Shown here in pieces: positions 1 to 7,502 of a stretch of 28,331 nucleotides of DNA. Position numbers and translations under genes: made by a program. Origin of the DNA: JANLTP01 sp031363055 (GTDB lineage Bacteria > Pseudomonadota > Gammaproteobacteria > Burkholderiales > Burkholderiaceae_E); the NCBI GenBank assembly GCA_031363055.1, contig JANLTP010000016.1:1-28331 (forward strand), written 5' to 3'. Positions within the stretch are counted from its first letter, which is position 1; every line of letters begins with the position of its first letter. The notes beneath the pieces were generated by a model. That model was not told the origin of the DNA. It worked only from the letters and a program-made list of their open reading frames with translations, and searched no databases.

Positions 1-806
1 CGTCCGAATCGTTATTGGCACAATACGCGCCCCCCGATCAACGCGGCATATACACCGGTATCTATCAAACCTTTCTGGGTGGCGCCTTGGCGGTTGGCCC
101 GTTAGCGCCGGCGGTGCTCGGACTGAGCCCTCAACAGGCACTCTGGCTCGCGGCCGGCATGGGGGTTCTGAGTGGGCTGATTGTCTTTTCGATTGGTGCG
201 ATCGATAAAGCGTACAGCGTTGCGGTCACTGATCCAATCCGAAGTTTGCCGGCGCTGAACACCTGGGGGGCGCTGCGACGAGTGCCGGAATTGTGTGTCA
301 TTGCGTTTGCAGGCGGTGTGTTCGAGGCCGGCCTGACGAGCATCATCGCCGCACACGGATCACAAACCGGTTTGTCGCTGGCGGCGGCCGCTTCAATCGT
401 GGCAGCGATCGGCGTCGGCAGTTTCATCGTGCAGTATCCGGCCGGCGTGTTGGCCGATCGAATCTCTGCCCGCAGTGTCTTCAGCATGGCCGCCGTGCTG
501 TTGATCGGCTCGGCACTGTTGCTGCTGCTATCGGGCCAGGTGCCGCTGACACTCTGGCTGGCCGCCTTGATCTGGGGCGGTGTCGGCGGCGCGTTGTATA
601 CCTTGAGCATGATCCAGGTGGCGCATCGGTTTCAAGGCGGCGATGTGGCGGCCGGCACTGCCAGCATGATCACGGGTTATACCTTGGGCGGCGCGCTGGG
701 GCCGGCGGTTTCCGGACTGATGCTGGATCTTGCCGGGGTTTCCGGTCTGGGGCTCTGGTTGGCGGGTTTGTCGATGGCGACCTTGCTGGCGGCTCGGCGG
801 CTCTAG
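1..806 (+). CDS. MFS transporter, 3' part (5' end outside window)
   Basis: The reading frame is open from the left edge, so this is the C-terminal part (about 267 residues) of a larger membrane transporter. Alternating hydrophobic helices and a cytoplasmic-loop motif of the type PAGVLADRISARS (around window residue 145) are typical of the major facilitator superfamily, here of the YcaD-like arabinose-efflux-permease kind. TTG at 15 is only an internal codon, because the frame continues upstream with coding-like residues. The stop TAG lies in a CTAG palindrome that also supplies the stop of the convergent fructokinase gene. The substrate cannot be read from the sequence. Family call is firm; specific function is unknown. 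Confidence 0.85.
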   Translation, partial: SESLLAQYAPPDQRGIYTGIYQTFLGGALAVGPLAPAVLGLSPQQALWLAAGMGVLSGLIVFSIGAIDKAYSVAVTDPIRSLPALNTWGALRRVPELCVIAFAGGVFEAGLTSIIAAHGSQTGLSLAAAASIVAAIGVGSFIVQYPAGVLADRISARSVFSMAAVLLIGSALLLLLSGQVPLTLWLAALIWGGVGGALYTLSMIQVAHRFQGGDVAAGTASMITGYTLGGALGPAVSGLMLDLAGVSGLGLWLAGLSMATLLAARRL

Positions 807-1771
807 GAAACACCCGGGTGCTCCTGATCCCAAAGCCATGCTGCGCCGCGTACACCGGAGGAAGCACCATGCTGGTTGCTGACCACTCGCGTGGCCACTT
901 CATCGGAGAATACATAAGCCGGCAGCGCATCGCCCACCCGTTCGGCCAGTGCTTGAATTTGACTCATGCCACCGCCCAGCACCATGACCTCGGGATCGCA
1001 GACGTTGATGACCGCTGCCAACGAGCGCGCCAGACGATCGACATAACGATCAAAGGCAGCGCGCGCCGGCAGTTCGCCCGCCTGCATTCGACGCACCAGT
1101 TCATGAGCATCTTGAACGGGTCGCGCAGCGCCATCGGAGCGCCGGTAATCGGCGGCAAAAGCGGGTCCGGATAGCCAGGTTTCAACGCAGCCCCAGCGGC
1201 CGCAATAACAGGCCGGACCCGGTGTTTCGAGTGAGCACAAGGTGCGCTCTCGAGTGTCAAGCAAGCCAAGCTGACCGATCGATGGCAGCGGGTTATGTCC
1301 CCATTCGCCAGCAATATTCGCCGCACCCACGACGAGTTTGCCGTGCACCACCCAACCGGCACCGACCCCCGTACCGAGGATGATGCCAAAGACACTGGCA
1401 CTGCCCTCGCCGGCGCCATCGTTAGCCTCCGACAAGGCGAAACAGTTGGCGTCGTTTTCGAGCCTGACCTCGCGCTCAAGCAATTGCTGCAGGTCTTCCT
1501 TGAACGGCTTGTCATTCAAGACGGTTGAATTGGCATTCTTTACCCGGCCGGTCAATCGCGACAACGCGCCGGGCATGCCAACACCGACCGTGCCGCGCGC
1601 ACCGAGCGTTTGTTCGGCCTCGCCGACCAGGCCCGCAATGCACGCCAGCGTCGCTGAATAATCGCCGGCCGGTGTCGCAACCCGCCGTCTGAACAGTTCC
1701 TGGGCATTGACATCGAGCGCGATGATTTCAATTTTTGTGCCGCCCAGATCAATGCCTATTCGCGGGGTCAT
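803..1771 (-). CDS. mak: ROK-family fructokinase
   Basis: A 322-residue sugar kinase of the ROK family, closest in remembered motifs to E. coli Mak (manno(fructo)kinase), which phosphorylates fructose with ATP in the cytoplasm. The N-terminal phosphate loop GIDLGGTK is at residues 6-13. The catalytic Asp is D107 in LENDANC. The ROK zinc site is H159 (EWGHNPLP) with C188, C190 and C195 (CYCGRWGCVET). The C-terminal GVRGAAWLW end also matches Mak. A loop of about 20 residues before the Cys cluster (about 163-185) is longer than in E. coli. It is last in the minus-strand operon, 15 nt after plsY, and its stop overlaps the convergent MFS stop in CTAG. Confidence 0.88.
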   Translation of the reverse strand: MTPRIGIDLGGTKIEIIALDVNAQELFRRRVATPAGDYSATLACIAGLVGEAEQTLGARGTVGVGMPGALSRLTGRVKNANSTVLNDKPFKEDLQQLLEREVRLENDANCFALSEANDGAGEGSASVFGIILGTGVGAGWVVHGKLVVGAANIAGEWGHNPLPSIGQLGLLDTRERTLCSLETPGPACYCGRWGCVETWLSGPAFAADYRRSDGAARPVQDAHELVRRMQAGELPARAAFDRYVDRLARSLAAVINVCDPEVMVLGGGMSQIQALAERVGDALPAYVFSDEVATRVVSNQHGASSGVRGAAWLWDQEHPGVS

Positions 1772-1786
1772 GTTGGTTGGCGTCGA

Positions 1787-2401
1787 TCAGGCTTTGCCGC
1801 TGCCCAGCCTGCTTTCCTTGCCGGCCAGCAACTTGCCGACGTTCTCGCGGTGCCGATAGACAAGGAGCAAGCTCATGACCAACACCGCCAGCGTCATGGC
1901 GCGAAACCCGAACAGCAAGATGTAATAGAACAACGAGAACAGCGCGCTGATCAGCGAGGCCAGCGACGAATATCGAAAGAACGTGGCGATCAGAATCCAG
2001 GTAATCATCGTGGCCAAACCCAGCCAGAGATTGATGGCGAACAGAATGCCAGCGGCGGTCGCCACGCCCTTGCCGCCGGCAAAGCCGTGAAACACTGGAA
2101 ACAGATGGCCTGCGAACGCCGCAATGGCGACCAGCGCCACCGTACCTTCGCCAAAGCCCAGGCTCGGCGCAAGCTGCCAGGCCAGCCAGACGGCGAGCCA
2201 ACCCTTCAGGGCGTCACCGAGCAAGGTCAAGACGGCGGCCGTCTTGTTGCCGGTACGCAAGACGTTGGTCGCACCGGGATTGCCCGATCCATAGGAATGC
2301 GGGTCTGGCAGTCCCATGAGTTTCGACACAACCACCGCGAAGGACACCGATCCCAACAGATAAGCCAGGACGATGGCGGCAACGGAATAAAGCATGCTCA
2401 T
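1787..2401 (-). CDS. plsY: Glycerol-3-phosphate acyltransferase PlsY
   Basis: A 204-residue integral inner-membrane protein with the expected length and about five membrane helices. It transfers an acyl group from acyl phosphate to glycerol-3-phosphate, the first committed step of phospholipid synthesis. Family motifs are clear: GSGNPGATNVLR in the first cytoplasmic loop, HLFPVFHGFAGGKGVAT in the second, and a basic C-terminal loop (VYRHRENVGKLLAGKES). The start ATG overlaps the ybaK stop by 4 nt, and mak follows 15 nt downstream, so the three are probably co-transcribed. There is nothing unusual in length or motifs. Confidence 0.95.
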   Translation of the reverse strand: MSMLYSVAAIVLAYLLGSVSFAVVVSKLMGLPDPHSYGSGNPGATNVLRTGNKTAAVLTLLGDALKGWLAVWLAWQLAPSLGFGEGTVALVAIAAFAGHLFPVFHGFAGGKGVATAAGILFAINLWLGLATMITWILIATFFRYSSLASLISALFSLFYYILLFGFRAMTLAVLVMSLLLVYRHRENVGKLLAGKESRLGSGKA

Positions 2402-2895
2402 TCAGAACTCTCCTGCAAGGCGCAATTCACCGGTTTGGCATTGAGCCAATCGATCAGAACAGCCGAGGCGATACCAATCAGGTAACCGCGCCGTCCGCCA
2501 TTGATAAAAATCCGCTCATGCATCAGAACGCTGGCTTCGACATAGACCGGCATCGGCTTGCGGGTAGCAAACGGCGAGGTGCCACCGACCAGATAACCGC
2601 TATGGCGCTGAGCGACTTCGGGCTTGCACGGCTCAACCAGTTTGCAACCGATCTGACGGGCCAGATTTTTAGTCGAGACCTTGGCGTTGCCGTGCATCAA
2701 CACAATCAAGGGTTGGGCGCGGTCATCCTGCATGATCAGAGTCTTGACGACCTGATCGCCGGGCAACCCCAACTGCCGCGCCGACTCGGGCGCACCACCG
2801 TGATCGACGTAGTCATAAATATGTTCACTGTATTCGACCCCTTTTTGCCGCAACCATTGGGTCGCCGGAGTTAAGGACACATGTCTGGCTGCCAT
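2398..2895 (-). CDS. ybaK: Cys-tRNA(Pro) deacylase YbaK/EbsC
   Basis: A 165-residue cytoplasmic editing-domain protein of the YbaK/EbsC family, which hydrolyses cysteine mischarged on tRNA-Pro. Family signatures are the VVKTLIMQ segment with its conserved Lys (about residues 49-56), GNAKVSTKNLAR (about 69-80) and the glycine-rich GYLVGGTSPFA segment. The FINGGRRGYLIGI run near the C-terminus is also typical. The start ATG at 2895 gives the usual family length. It lies 19 nt downstream of the reductase gene and overlaps plsY by 4 nt, in the middle of the five-gene minus-strand operon. Confidence 0.92.
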   Translation of the reverse strand: MAARHVSLTPATQWLRQKGVEYSEHIYDYVDHGGAPESARQLGLPGDQVVKTLIMQDDRAQPLIVLMHGNAKVSTKNLARQIGCKLVEPCKPEVAQRHSGYLVGGTSPFATRKPMPVYVEASVLMHERIFINGGRRGYLIGIASAVLIDWLNAKPVNCALQESSE

Positions 2896-2914
2896 GCCTG
2901 GTTCCGATTTGCGA

Positions 2915-3919
2915 TCAGGCCGGCGGGTACAGGCCGCGGCCGCGCGCGGTCAGCCGGGTCAGGCCCATCAATGCCTGCAGGTTCGGCGTCGCAACGTTGA
3001 CGCGCTGACCAATCTCGATCACCGATGCCAACAAGGCGTCCAGCTCGATCGGCCGGCCCGCTTCGACATCCTGCAACATGGAGGTCTTGAACGCACCGAG
3101 CTTGCGCGTCACAACGTGGCGCTCCTCCGGTGTCATGCCAATCGGCAAGCCAATGCGCTCACCGACTTGCGCCGCTTCGAGCATGCAACGCGACATGTAA
3201 TCCTTGATATCGGCATCATCGAGAATTCGATCGCCGGTTGCGCCGGTGATTGCCGAGATCGGGTTCACCGTCATGTTGCCCCACAACTTGTACCAGATGT
3301 CTTCCTGAATACACTGACTCGCCTCAACCTGGAATCCGGCCGTGCGCAACATCGCCATGCTGGCCGCGCAGCTCGCATTGTGCTCAGGATCGCCACCGCC
3401 GGGTTCGCCGATGATCAGACGTTCACCCATTTTCTGTTGCACAACACCGGGCTGCGGCGTGCTGCACGACAAATGGGTGACACAACCGATGACCTGGCGT
3501 GCCGGCAAACGTCTCGCAAGTTCGCCGGTTGGATCGACCGAAACAAGCGGCTTGGCGTTCAGGTTGTCGCGTTTGCCGGCAAAGCCATCGAAGAACCACC
3601 ACGGTATGCCGTTCATGGCCGACAGAATTCGCGTATCCGGGCCGATCAAGGGCGCGAGCTGCGCAGCAACATCAATCAACCCGGTGGTCTTGACCGTCAA
3701 TACCAGCAGGTCCTGCACACCGAGCTCGGCCGCGTCGTCCGATACCTTCAACGGAACCGTCACGGACGCGCCATTTTGTTCGATCAGGGTCAAGCCACGC
3801 GCACGAACAGCGGCCAGTGTTGCGCCCCGTGCCAATGCACACACTTGCGCACCGCTGCGTGCCAGCCGTGCGCCCAGAAAACCGCCCACCGAGCCGAGAC
3901 CCACGATGCCGATCTTCAC
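2915..3919 (-). CDS. panE: 2-dehydropantoate 2-reductase family protein (PanE/ApbA)
   Basis: A 334-residue NADPH-dependent ketoacid reductase. The Rossmann loop GLGSVGGFLGARLA is at residues 7-20. The C-terminal ketopantoate domain shows YKLWGNMTVNPISAITG with the expected catalytic Lys and Asn, followed by PIELDALLASVIEIG near the C-terminus. PanE converts ketopantoate to pantoate for coenzyme A synthesis. Bacteria often carry several ApbA-like paralogues with other substrates, and the neighbouring aromatic-degradation isomerase makes a paralogue conceivable here. The ATG overlaps the isomerase stop by 4 nt (ATGA), so translation is probably coupled. The family is certain; the pantoate role is likely but not proven. 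Confidence 0.85.
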   Translation of the reverse strand: MKIGIVGLGSVGGFLGARLARSGAQVCALARGATLAAVRARGLTLIEQNGASVTVPLKVSDDAAELGVQDLLVLTVKTTGLIDVAAQLAPLIGPDTRILSAMNGIPWWFFDGFAGKRDNLNAKPLVSVDPTGELARRLPARQVIGCVTHLSCSTPQPGVVQQKMGERLIIGEPGGGDPEHNASCAASMAMLRTAGFQVEASQCIQEDIWYKLWGNMTVNPISAITGATGDRILDDADIKDYMSRCMLEAAQVGERIGLPIGMTPEERHVVTRKLGAFKTSMLQDVEAGRPIELDALLASVIEIGQRVNVATPNLQALMGLTRLTARGRGLYPPA

Positions 3920-4308
3920 GTGGCGCGTGCCTTCACATAACTATGCAGATTATTCTTCTTGAAGTTCAGTACCGGATCGATTTCAACGACCTCAAAAGAA
4001 ATACCTAGCGGAATTCGATCGAACAGCGGTTGCAGATAGGCACACATGGCGTCGAACACACTTTGAGCCGCCTGCTGTTTGGTCGCCAGATCACGGCCGT
4101 GGCCGATTCGAAGCACGACGTGCACAAAGGCGTTATCCGGATGACCATCGGCAATCCGGTAATGGCTGCGCTCGCTTGCTCGGGTGCGCAATCCGCCGAG
4201 CGGAAATACGCCGGTATCGAGCGCCACCTCATGTACCCGATCGATGAAACCGGAGACATTCATTTGCTCGCGCAGATTGCTTGAATACTCAACGATAATA
4301 TGCGGCAT
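3916..4308 (-). CDS. 5-carboxymethyl-2-hydroxymuconate isomerase family protein
   Basis: About 130 residues, the normal size of the HpaF/CHMI tautomerase-like family. It begins MPHIIVEYSSNL, where the N-terminal Pro after Met removal is the family's catalytic base. In homoprotocatechuate (4-hydroxyphenylacetate) degradation this enzyme acts together with an FAH-fold decarboxylase, and an FAH-fold gene lies divergently 79 nt away. The start at 4308 is chosen over a longer frame because a perfect GGAGGAG ribosome site (4322..4316) sits 7 nt upstream and because Pro must be residue 2. The rest of the degradation pathway is not in this window, so the substrate may differ. It is the first gene of the operon and overlaps the reductase gene by 4 nt. 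Confidence 0.85.
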   Translation of the reverse strand: MPHIIVEYSSNLREQMNVSGFIDRVHEVALDTGVFPLGGLRTRASERSHYRIADGHPDNAFVHVVLRIGHGRDLATKQQAAQSVFDAMCAYLQPLFDRIPLGISFEVVEIDPVLNFKKNNLHSYVKARAT

Positions 4309-4315
4309 ATTGATG

Positions 4316-4337
4316 CTCCTCCAGTCCGGCGATAATA
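4316..4337 (-). promoter_or_regulatory. -10 element and ribosome binding site of the isomerase operon
   Basis: On the minus strand TATTAT (4337..4332) is a good -10 hexamer. It would place the transcript start near 4325, just before the GGAGGAG ribosome site (4322..4316). The same 12-base word, CCGGCGATAATA on the plus strand, recurs at the dedA/mutL divergent promoter near 19785-19796. No convincing -35 was identified. The ribosome site is clear; the promoter is inferred. Confidence 0.45.
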
Positions 4338-4387
4338 GCCGAATCTGATCGCCGTCGAGAACCGCCCAAGGGAATCGCACAATTCAT

Positions 4388-5326
4388 ATGAAACTGATTA
4401 GTTTTGATCAACCCGACGGCGCCAGCGGTCGCGGTCAATTCAAGGGTCGGCGTTCCTGGGGAATTCTGGATGGCCAGAAGGTCTTCGATCTGGGGGCGCG
4501 TTTTCCCGAAGCGACAACCCTCAAGCGCGCCCTCGAGCGCGAGTTGCTGCCGCAAGCGGCGCGTGCGATCGCCTCGGCAACCGCTGACTTTTCCCTGGCC
4601 AATCTGAAGCTGCTGCCACCGATCCCTGATGCAGAAAAGATTATCTGCGTCGGCGTCAATTACGCTGAACGCAATGAAGAATACAGGGACGCCAGCGACG
4701 CGCCAAAATTCCCGAGTCTCTTCATGCGAACGCCCGACTCGCTGGTGGCTCATGGCGAACCGATTCTGCGGCCCATCGAAAGCGATCAGCTCGACTACGA
4801 GGGCGAAATCGTCATCATCATCGGCAAGACCGGACGGCGAATCGCGCGTGCCCAGGCGCATGAACATATTGCCGGTCTGACCTTGATGAATGAAGGAACG
4901 ATTCGCGACTGGATCCGGCACGGCAAGTTCAATGTGACGCAGGGCAAAAACTTCGTGGCCAGTGGCTCGATCGGTCCCTGGATGATTTCGACCGACCCGC
5001 AGACGAACCGGCAGACCGACCGACAAACCGAGCCGCCGATCGATTACGGTAACCTCGATATCGCCACCGAGGTCAATGGTGAGTTGCGCCAGCAAGACAA
5101 TACCCGGCGGATGTCGTTTCCGTTCGACGAACTGATTCGATACATTTCACAGTTCATGATCCTGAAGCCCGGTGACATCATCGCCACCGGCACGCCGACT
5201 GGTGCCGGCGCACGCTTTGATCCGCCGAAGTGGCTCAAGCCCGGTGACCGGGTCGAGGTTCGATCGAGCGCCGTCGGTAGCCTGTCGAATCCGATTCAGG
5301 ACGACCAAGGAGCCTGTCGGACTTGA
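4388..5326 (+). CDS. Fumarylacetoacetate hydrolase (FAH) family protein
   Basis: A 312-residue cytoplasmic enzyme of the FAH/HpaG fold, which uses a divalent metal to cleave or isomerise diketo acids. The metal and substrate core is visible: ICVGVNYAERNEEY (about residues 86-99), the acidic DYEGEIVIIIGK (about 138-149), GKNFVASGSIGPWM and GDIIATGTPTGAG. Family members include acylpyruvases and homoprotocatechuate-pathway decarboxylases; the divergent isomerase hints at the latter. Two oddities stand out. A four-unit 12-bp repeat adds a TDPQ-TNRQ-TDRQ-TEPP loop after the GPWM segment. The last five residues and the stop are encoded by one arm of a hairpin shared with xerD. No strong ribosome site precedes the ATG. 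Confidence 0.88.
   Translation: MKLISFDQPDGASGRGQFKGRRSWGILDGQKVFDLGARFPEATTLKRALERELLPQAARAIASATADFSLANLKLLPPIPDAEKIICVGVNYAERNEEYRDASDAPKFPSLFMRTPDSLVAHGEPILRPIESDQLDYEGEIVIIIGKTGRRIARAQAHEHIAGLTLMNEGTIRDWIRHGKFNVTQGKNFVASGSIGPWMISTDPQTNRQTDRQTEPPIDYGNLDIATEVNGELRQQDNTRRMSFPFDELIRYISQFMILKPGDIIATGTPTGAGARFDPPKWLKPGDRVEVRSSAVGSLSNPIQDDQGACRT
4991..5038 (+). repeat. In-frame tandem repeat, 4 x 12 bp, in the FAH gene
   Basis: Four imperfect 12-bp units (4991, 5003, 5015, 5027) of the form ACCGACCxxCAG encode TDPQ, TNRQ, TDRQ and TEPP. The units lie between two conserved FAH blocks, at a place where relatives usually have a short loop. The frame is kept. Confidence 0.8.
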
Positions 5327-5359
5327 AATGGGGGTCGCATTTCAAGTCCGGCAGGCTCC
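5309..5359. terminator. Long hairpin between convergent FAH and xerD genes
   Basis: Left arm 5309-5330 and right arm 5338-5359 are 22 bp each and match except for one position (a G:U pair in RNA), around a 7-nt loop. It sits exactly where two genes converge. It contains both stop codons and could act as a bidirectional terminator or be a REP-like mobile palindrome. Only a C-run follows the right arm, so a classical U-tract is absent. Confidence 0.75.
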
Positions 5360-6268
5360 CCCCCGCGGGTGATGTTTCGCGTGCAGCAGCTTGAGCCGTT
5401 CGCTGGCGACATGAGTATAGATTTGAGTCGTTGTAATGTCTGCATGACCTAACAACATTTGCACGACTCTCAAGTCGGCGCCATGATTCAACAAGTGCGT
5501 GGCGAAGGCATGCCGCAAGGTGTGCGGCGACAGCGGTGCGTGAATATCGGCCCGCTTCGCATAGCGCTTGATGAGGCTCCAGAACATTTGCCGCGTCATG
5601 CCACCACCACGCGCCGTAACAAACAGGGCATCGGCCGCTTGCGATTTGAGCAGCGATTGACGCGCGCTGCCCAGGTAGCGCTGCAGCCAGACAATCGCTT
5701 CTTCACCGAGCGGCACCATTCGCTCCTTGTTGCCCTTGCCGATCACCCTGAGCACACCCTCGTTCAATCCGAGCTCAACGGTTTTCAAGCCAACCAGCTC
5801 ACTGACCCGCAATCCGCAAGCATACAGAGTCTCGAGCATCGCCCGATCGCGCAGACCCAGCGCAGTCTGCACATCAGGCGCCCGCAGTAGCGCTTCGACT
5901 TGTGACTCGGACAGAGTTTTCGGAAATCGCGGCGGCTGGCGCGCGGCACGCAGTTGCGCAGTCGGATCGTCGCTGCGCTGGCCCTGGCGCACAAGGAAGC
6001 GGCCGAGACGACGGAATACCGACAGGCGACGGTTGCTGCTGGTGGCGCGCGATTGTGGATGGCGTAGCGCAATGTAGTCTTGCAAGTCCTGCTGCGTCAC
6101 GCCCGCCAGGGGGCCGCGCTGATTCGAATCCATCCACGATTCAAGCTGCTCGAGATCGCGCCGATAGGCCGCCAATGTGTTGCGCGACAGGCCGTCCTCG
6201 AGCCACAGTGCCTCGCAAAACGCTGCAATCAAGGCATCACGCTCAAGGGGTTGCGCGGTTGTTTTCAT
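5342..6268 (-). CDS. xerD: Site-specific tyrosine recombinase XerD
   Basis: A 308-residue tyrosine recombinase that resolves chromosome dimers at dif together with XerC near the septum. An N-terminal SAM-like domain (about 8-95) precedes the catalytic domain. All active-site residues are present: R154 (ACGLRVSEL), K178 (IGKGNKE), H249 and R252 (SPHTLRHAFATH), H275 (LLGHADI) and Y284 (TQIYTH). The HTLRH box and one-piece length favour XerD over phage integrases. ATG at 6268 is preferred over 6286 because it overlaps the queG stop as ATGA. The C-terminal residues GACRT are encoded by the shared hairpin and replace the usual short family tail. Confidence 0.93.
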   Translation of the reverse strand: MKTTAQPLERDALIAAFCEALWLEDGLSRNTLAAYRRDLEQLESWMDSNQRGPLAGVTQQDLQDYIALRHPQSRATSSNRRLSVFRRLGRFLVRQGQRSDDPTAQLRAARQPPRFPKTLSESQVEALLRAPDVQTALGLRDRAMLETLYACGLRVSELVGLKTVELGLNEGVLRVIGKGNKERMVPLGEEAIVWLQRYLGSARQSLLKSQAADALFVTARGGGMTRQMFWSLIKRYAKRADIHAPLSPHTLRHAFATHLLNHGADLRVVQMLLGHADITTTQIYTHVASERLKLLHAKHHPRGGACRT

Positions 6269-7476
6269 ACCGGGTCTTGCCGCCACTCGCGGGCCAATTG
6301 TCCTTCAGGGTCTTGCGCCAGCGCCCACTGCACATGTTCGCGCACCAGCGCTGAACCGTGGTGCATGCGCGCTTGCAAGGCTGCGACCAACCGGGCGCGC
6401 AGTGTGCCGTTCGCGGTTGTATTCGGCGACGCGTCACCCAATACGTTTCCCAACTCATTGCCTAACGTATTGCCTAACGCATTGCCCAACGCCACCGCCA
6501 GATTGCGAAGCCAGCGCTCGTAACCGACTCGCGCAATGGCCGAACCGGCCATACGTTCGGAAAACTGTTCCGGCGTCCAGGCGAACAGATCGATCAGCGC
6601 GGCGGTATCGAGGCCGTGCCGCACTGAAAAGTCAGGCTCACTCGAGGCGACCGCATACTTGTTCCAGGGACAGGCCAATTGGCAGTCATCGCAGCCATAG
6701 ATTCGATTACCCATGGCCTTGCGAAACTCGATCGGAATAGTGCCCTTCAACTCGATCGTCAAATAGGAAATACAGCGTCTCGCGTCGAGCCGATAAGGTC
6801 CGGTGATCGCCTGGGTCGGACAGATGTCGATGCATCGCTGGCACTGTCCACAATGTTCGCCATCGGCTTGGGACGCCTGATGAGCTGGCAGGCGCAGGCT
6901 GGTATAGAGCGTGCCGATAAAGAACATCGAACCCTGGTCACGGTTCAAGAGCAGCGTGTGTTTGCCGCGCCAACCCAGACCGGCCTTGCGAGCCAGTTCG
7001 ACTTCCATGACCGGCGCCGAATCACAAAAGGGCCGGTACACGAACGGACCATAGTCGCGCTCGATGCGCTTCGCCAATTTGAGCAAACGTGAACGCACCA
7101 CCTTATGATAATCGCGCCCGAGCGCATAGCGCGAAACAAAGGCGCGTTCGTCATCCTGCAAATTGCGCCAGGCCTGGGCCGCCCACACGTCTGATTGCGG
7201 TGCATAGTCAAGCGTGACCATCAACGCGCACAGCGTACCAGGCAGGAGCTCGGACGGCCGCCAGCGTTTGCTGCCATGCCGAACCATATAATCAAGTTCA
7301 CCATGATGACCTGCGGCGAGCCAGGCCTGCAATCCGGCCTGGCGTTGCTCGAGGTCAAGATCGGCAATGCCCAGTGCTGCAAATCCCAATTCGCGCGCCC
7401 AGGTTTGCAGTTCACGCAAATCGGGTGCAGTGCGCAACGGGTCAAGTGCGCGATCAACGGCGGGGCCAGCATTCAT
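6265..7476 (-). CDS. queG: Epoxyqueuosine reductase QueG
   Basis: A 403-residue cytoplasmic enzyme that reduces epoxyqueuosine to queuosine in tRNA, using cobalamin and two [4Fe-4S] clusters. The N-terminal DUF1730 region carries YALGRDYHKVVR, and DSAPVMEVELARKAGLGW follows. Cluster ligands appear as CGQCQRCIDICPTQAI and, in the second motif, CISYLTIELKG then YGCDDCQLACPWN. The protein is somewhat long. Part of the excess is a five-unit LGNx repeat in the C-terminal HEAT-like region (about residues 328-347). It overlaps xerD by 4 nt and lies 26 nt from the divergent tsaE start region. Confidence 0.94.
   Translation of the reverse strand: MNAGPAVDRALDPLRTAPDLRELQTWARELGFAALGIADLDLEQRQAGLQAWLAAGHHGELDYMVRHGSKRWRPSELLPGTLCALMVTLDYAPQSDVWAAQAWRNLQDDERAFVSRYALGRDYHKVVRSRLLKLAKRIERDYGPFVYRPFCDSAPVMEVELARKAGLGWRGKHTLLLNRDQGSMFFIGTLYTSLRLPAHQASQADGEHCGQCQRCIDICPTQAITGPYRLDARRCISYLTIELKGTIPIEFRKAMGNRIYGCDDCQLACPWNKYAVASSEPDFSVRHGLDTAALIDLFAWTPEQFSERMAGSAIARVGYERWLRNLAVALGNALGNTLGNELGNVLGDASPNTTANGTLRARLVAALQARMHHGSALVREHVQWALAQDPEGQLAREWRQDPV
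6435..6494 (-). repeat. In-frame tandem repeat, 5 x 12 bp, in queG
   Basis: Five 12-bp units (plus-strand starts 6435, 6447, 6459, 6471, 6483) encode the run LGNA-LGNT-LGNE-LGNV-LGDA near the QueG C-terminus. The two central units differ at a single base. The frame is kept. Confidence 0.85.
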
Positions 7477-7502
7477 CCTTGTATTGTAGGAGTCCGTTCA
7501 AT

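Noticed and set aside
803..806. Shared stop codon of the MFS and mak genes in a CTAG palindrome
   Set aside because: A neat arrangement, but CTAG gives TAG on both strands by symmetry and convergent overlaps of this kind are common.
2894..3940. Long plus-strand open frame (348 codons) opposite the panE-like gene
   Set aside because: It mirrors the reductase gene, has a composition of random high-GC frames and no recognisable domain.
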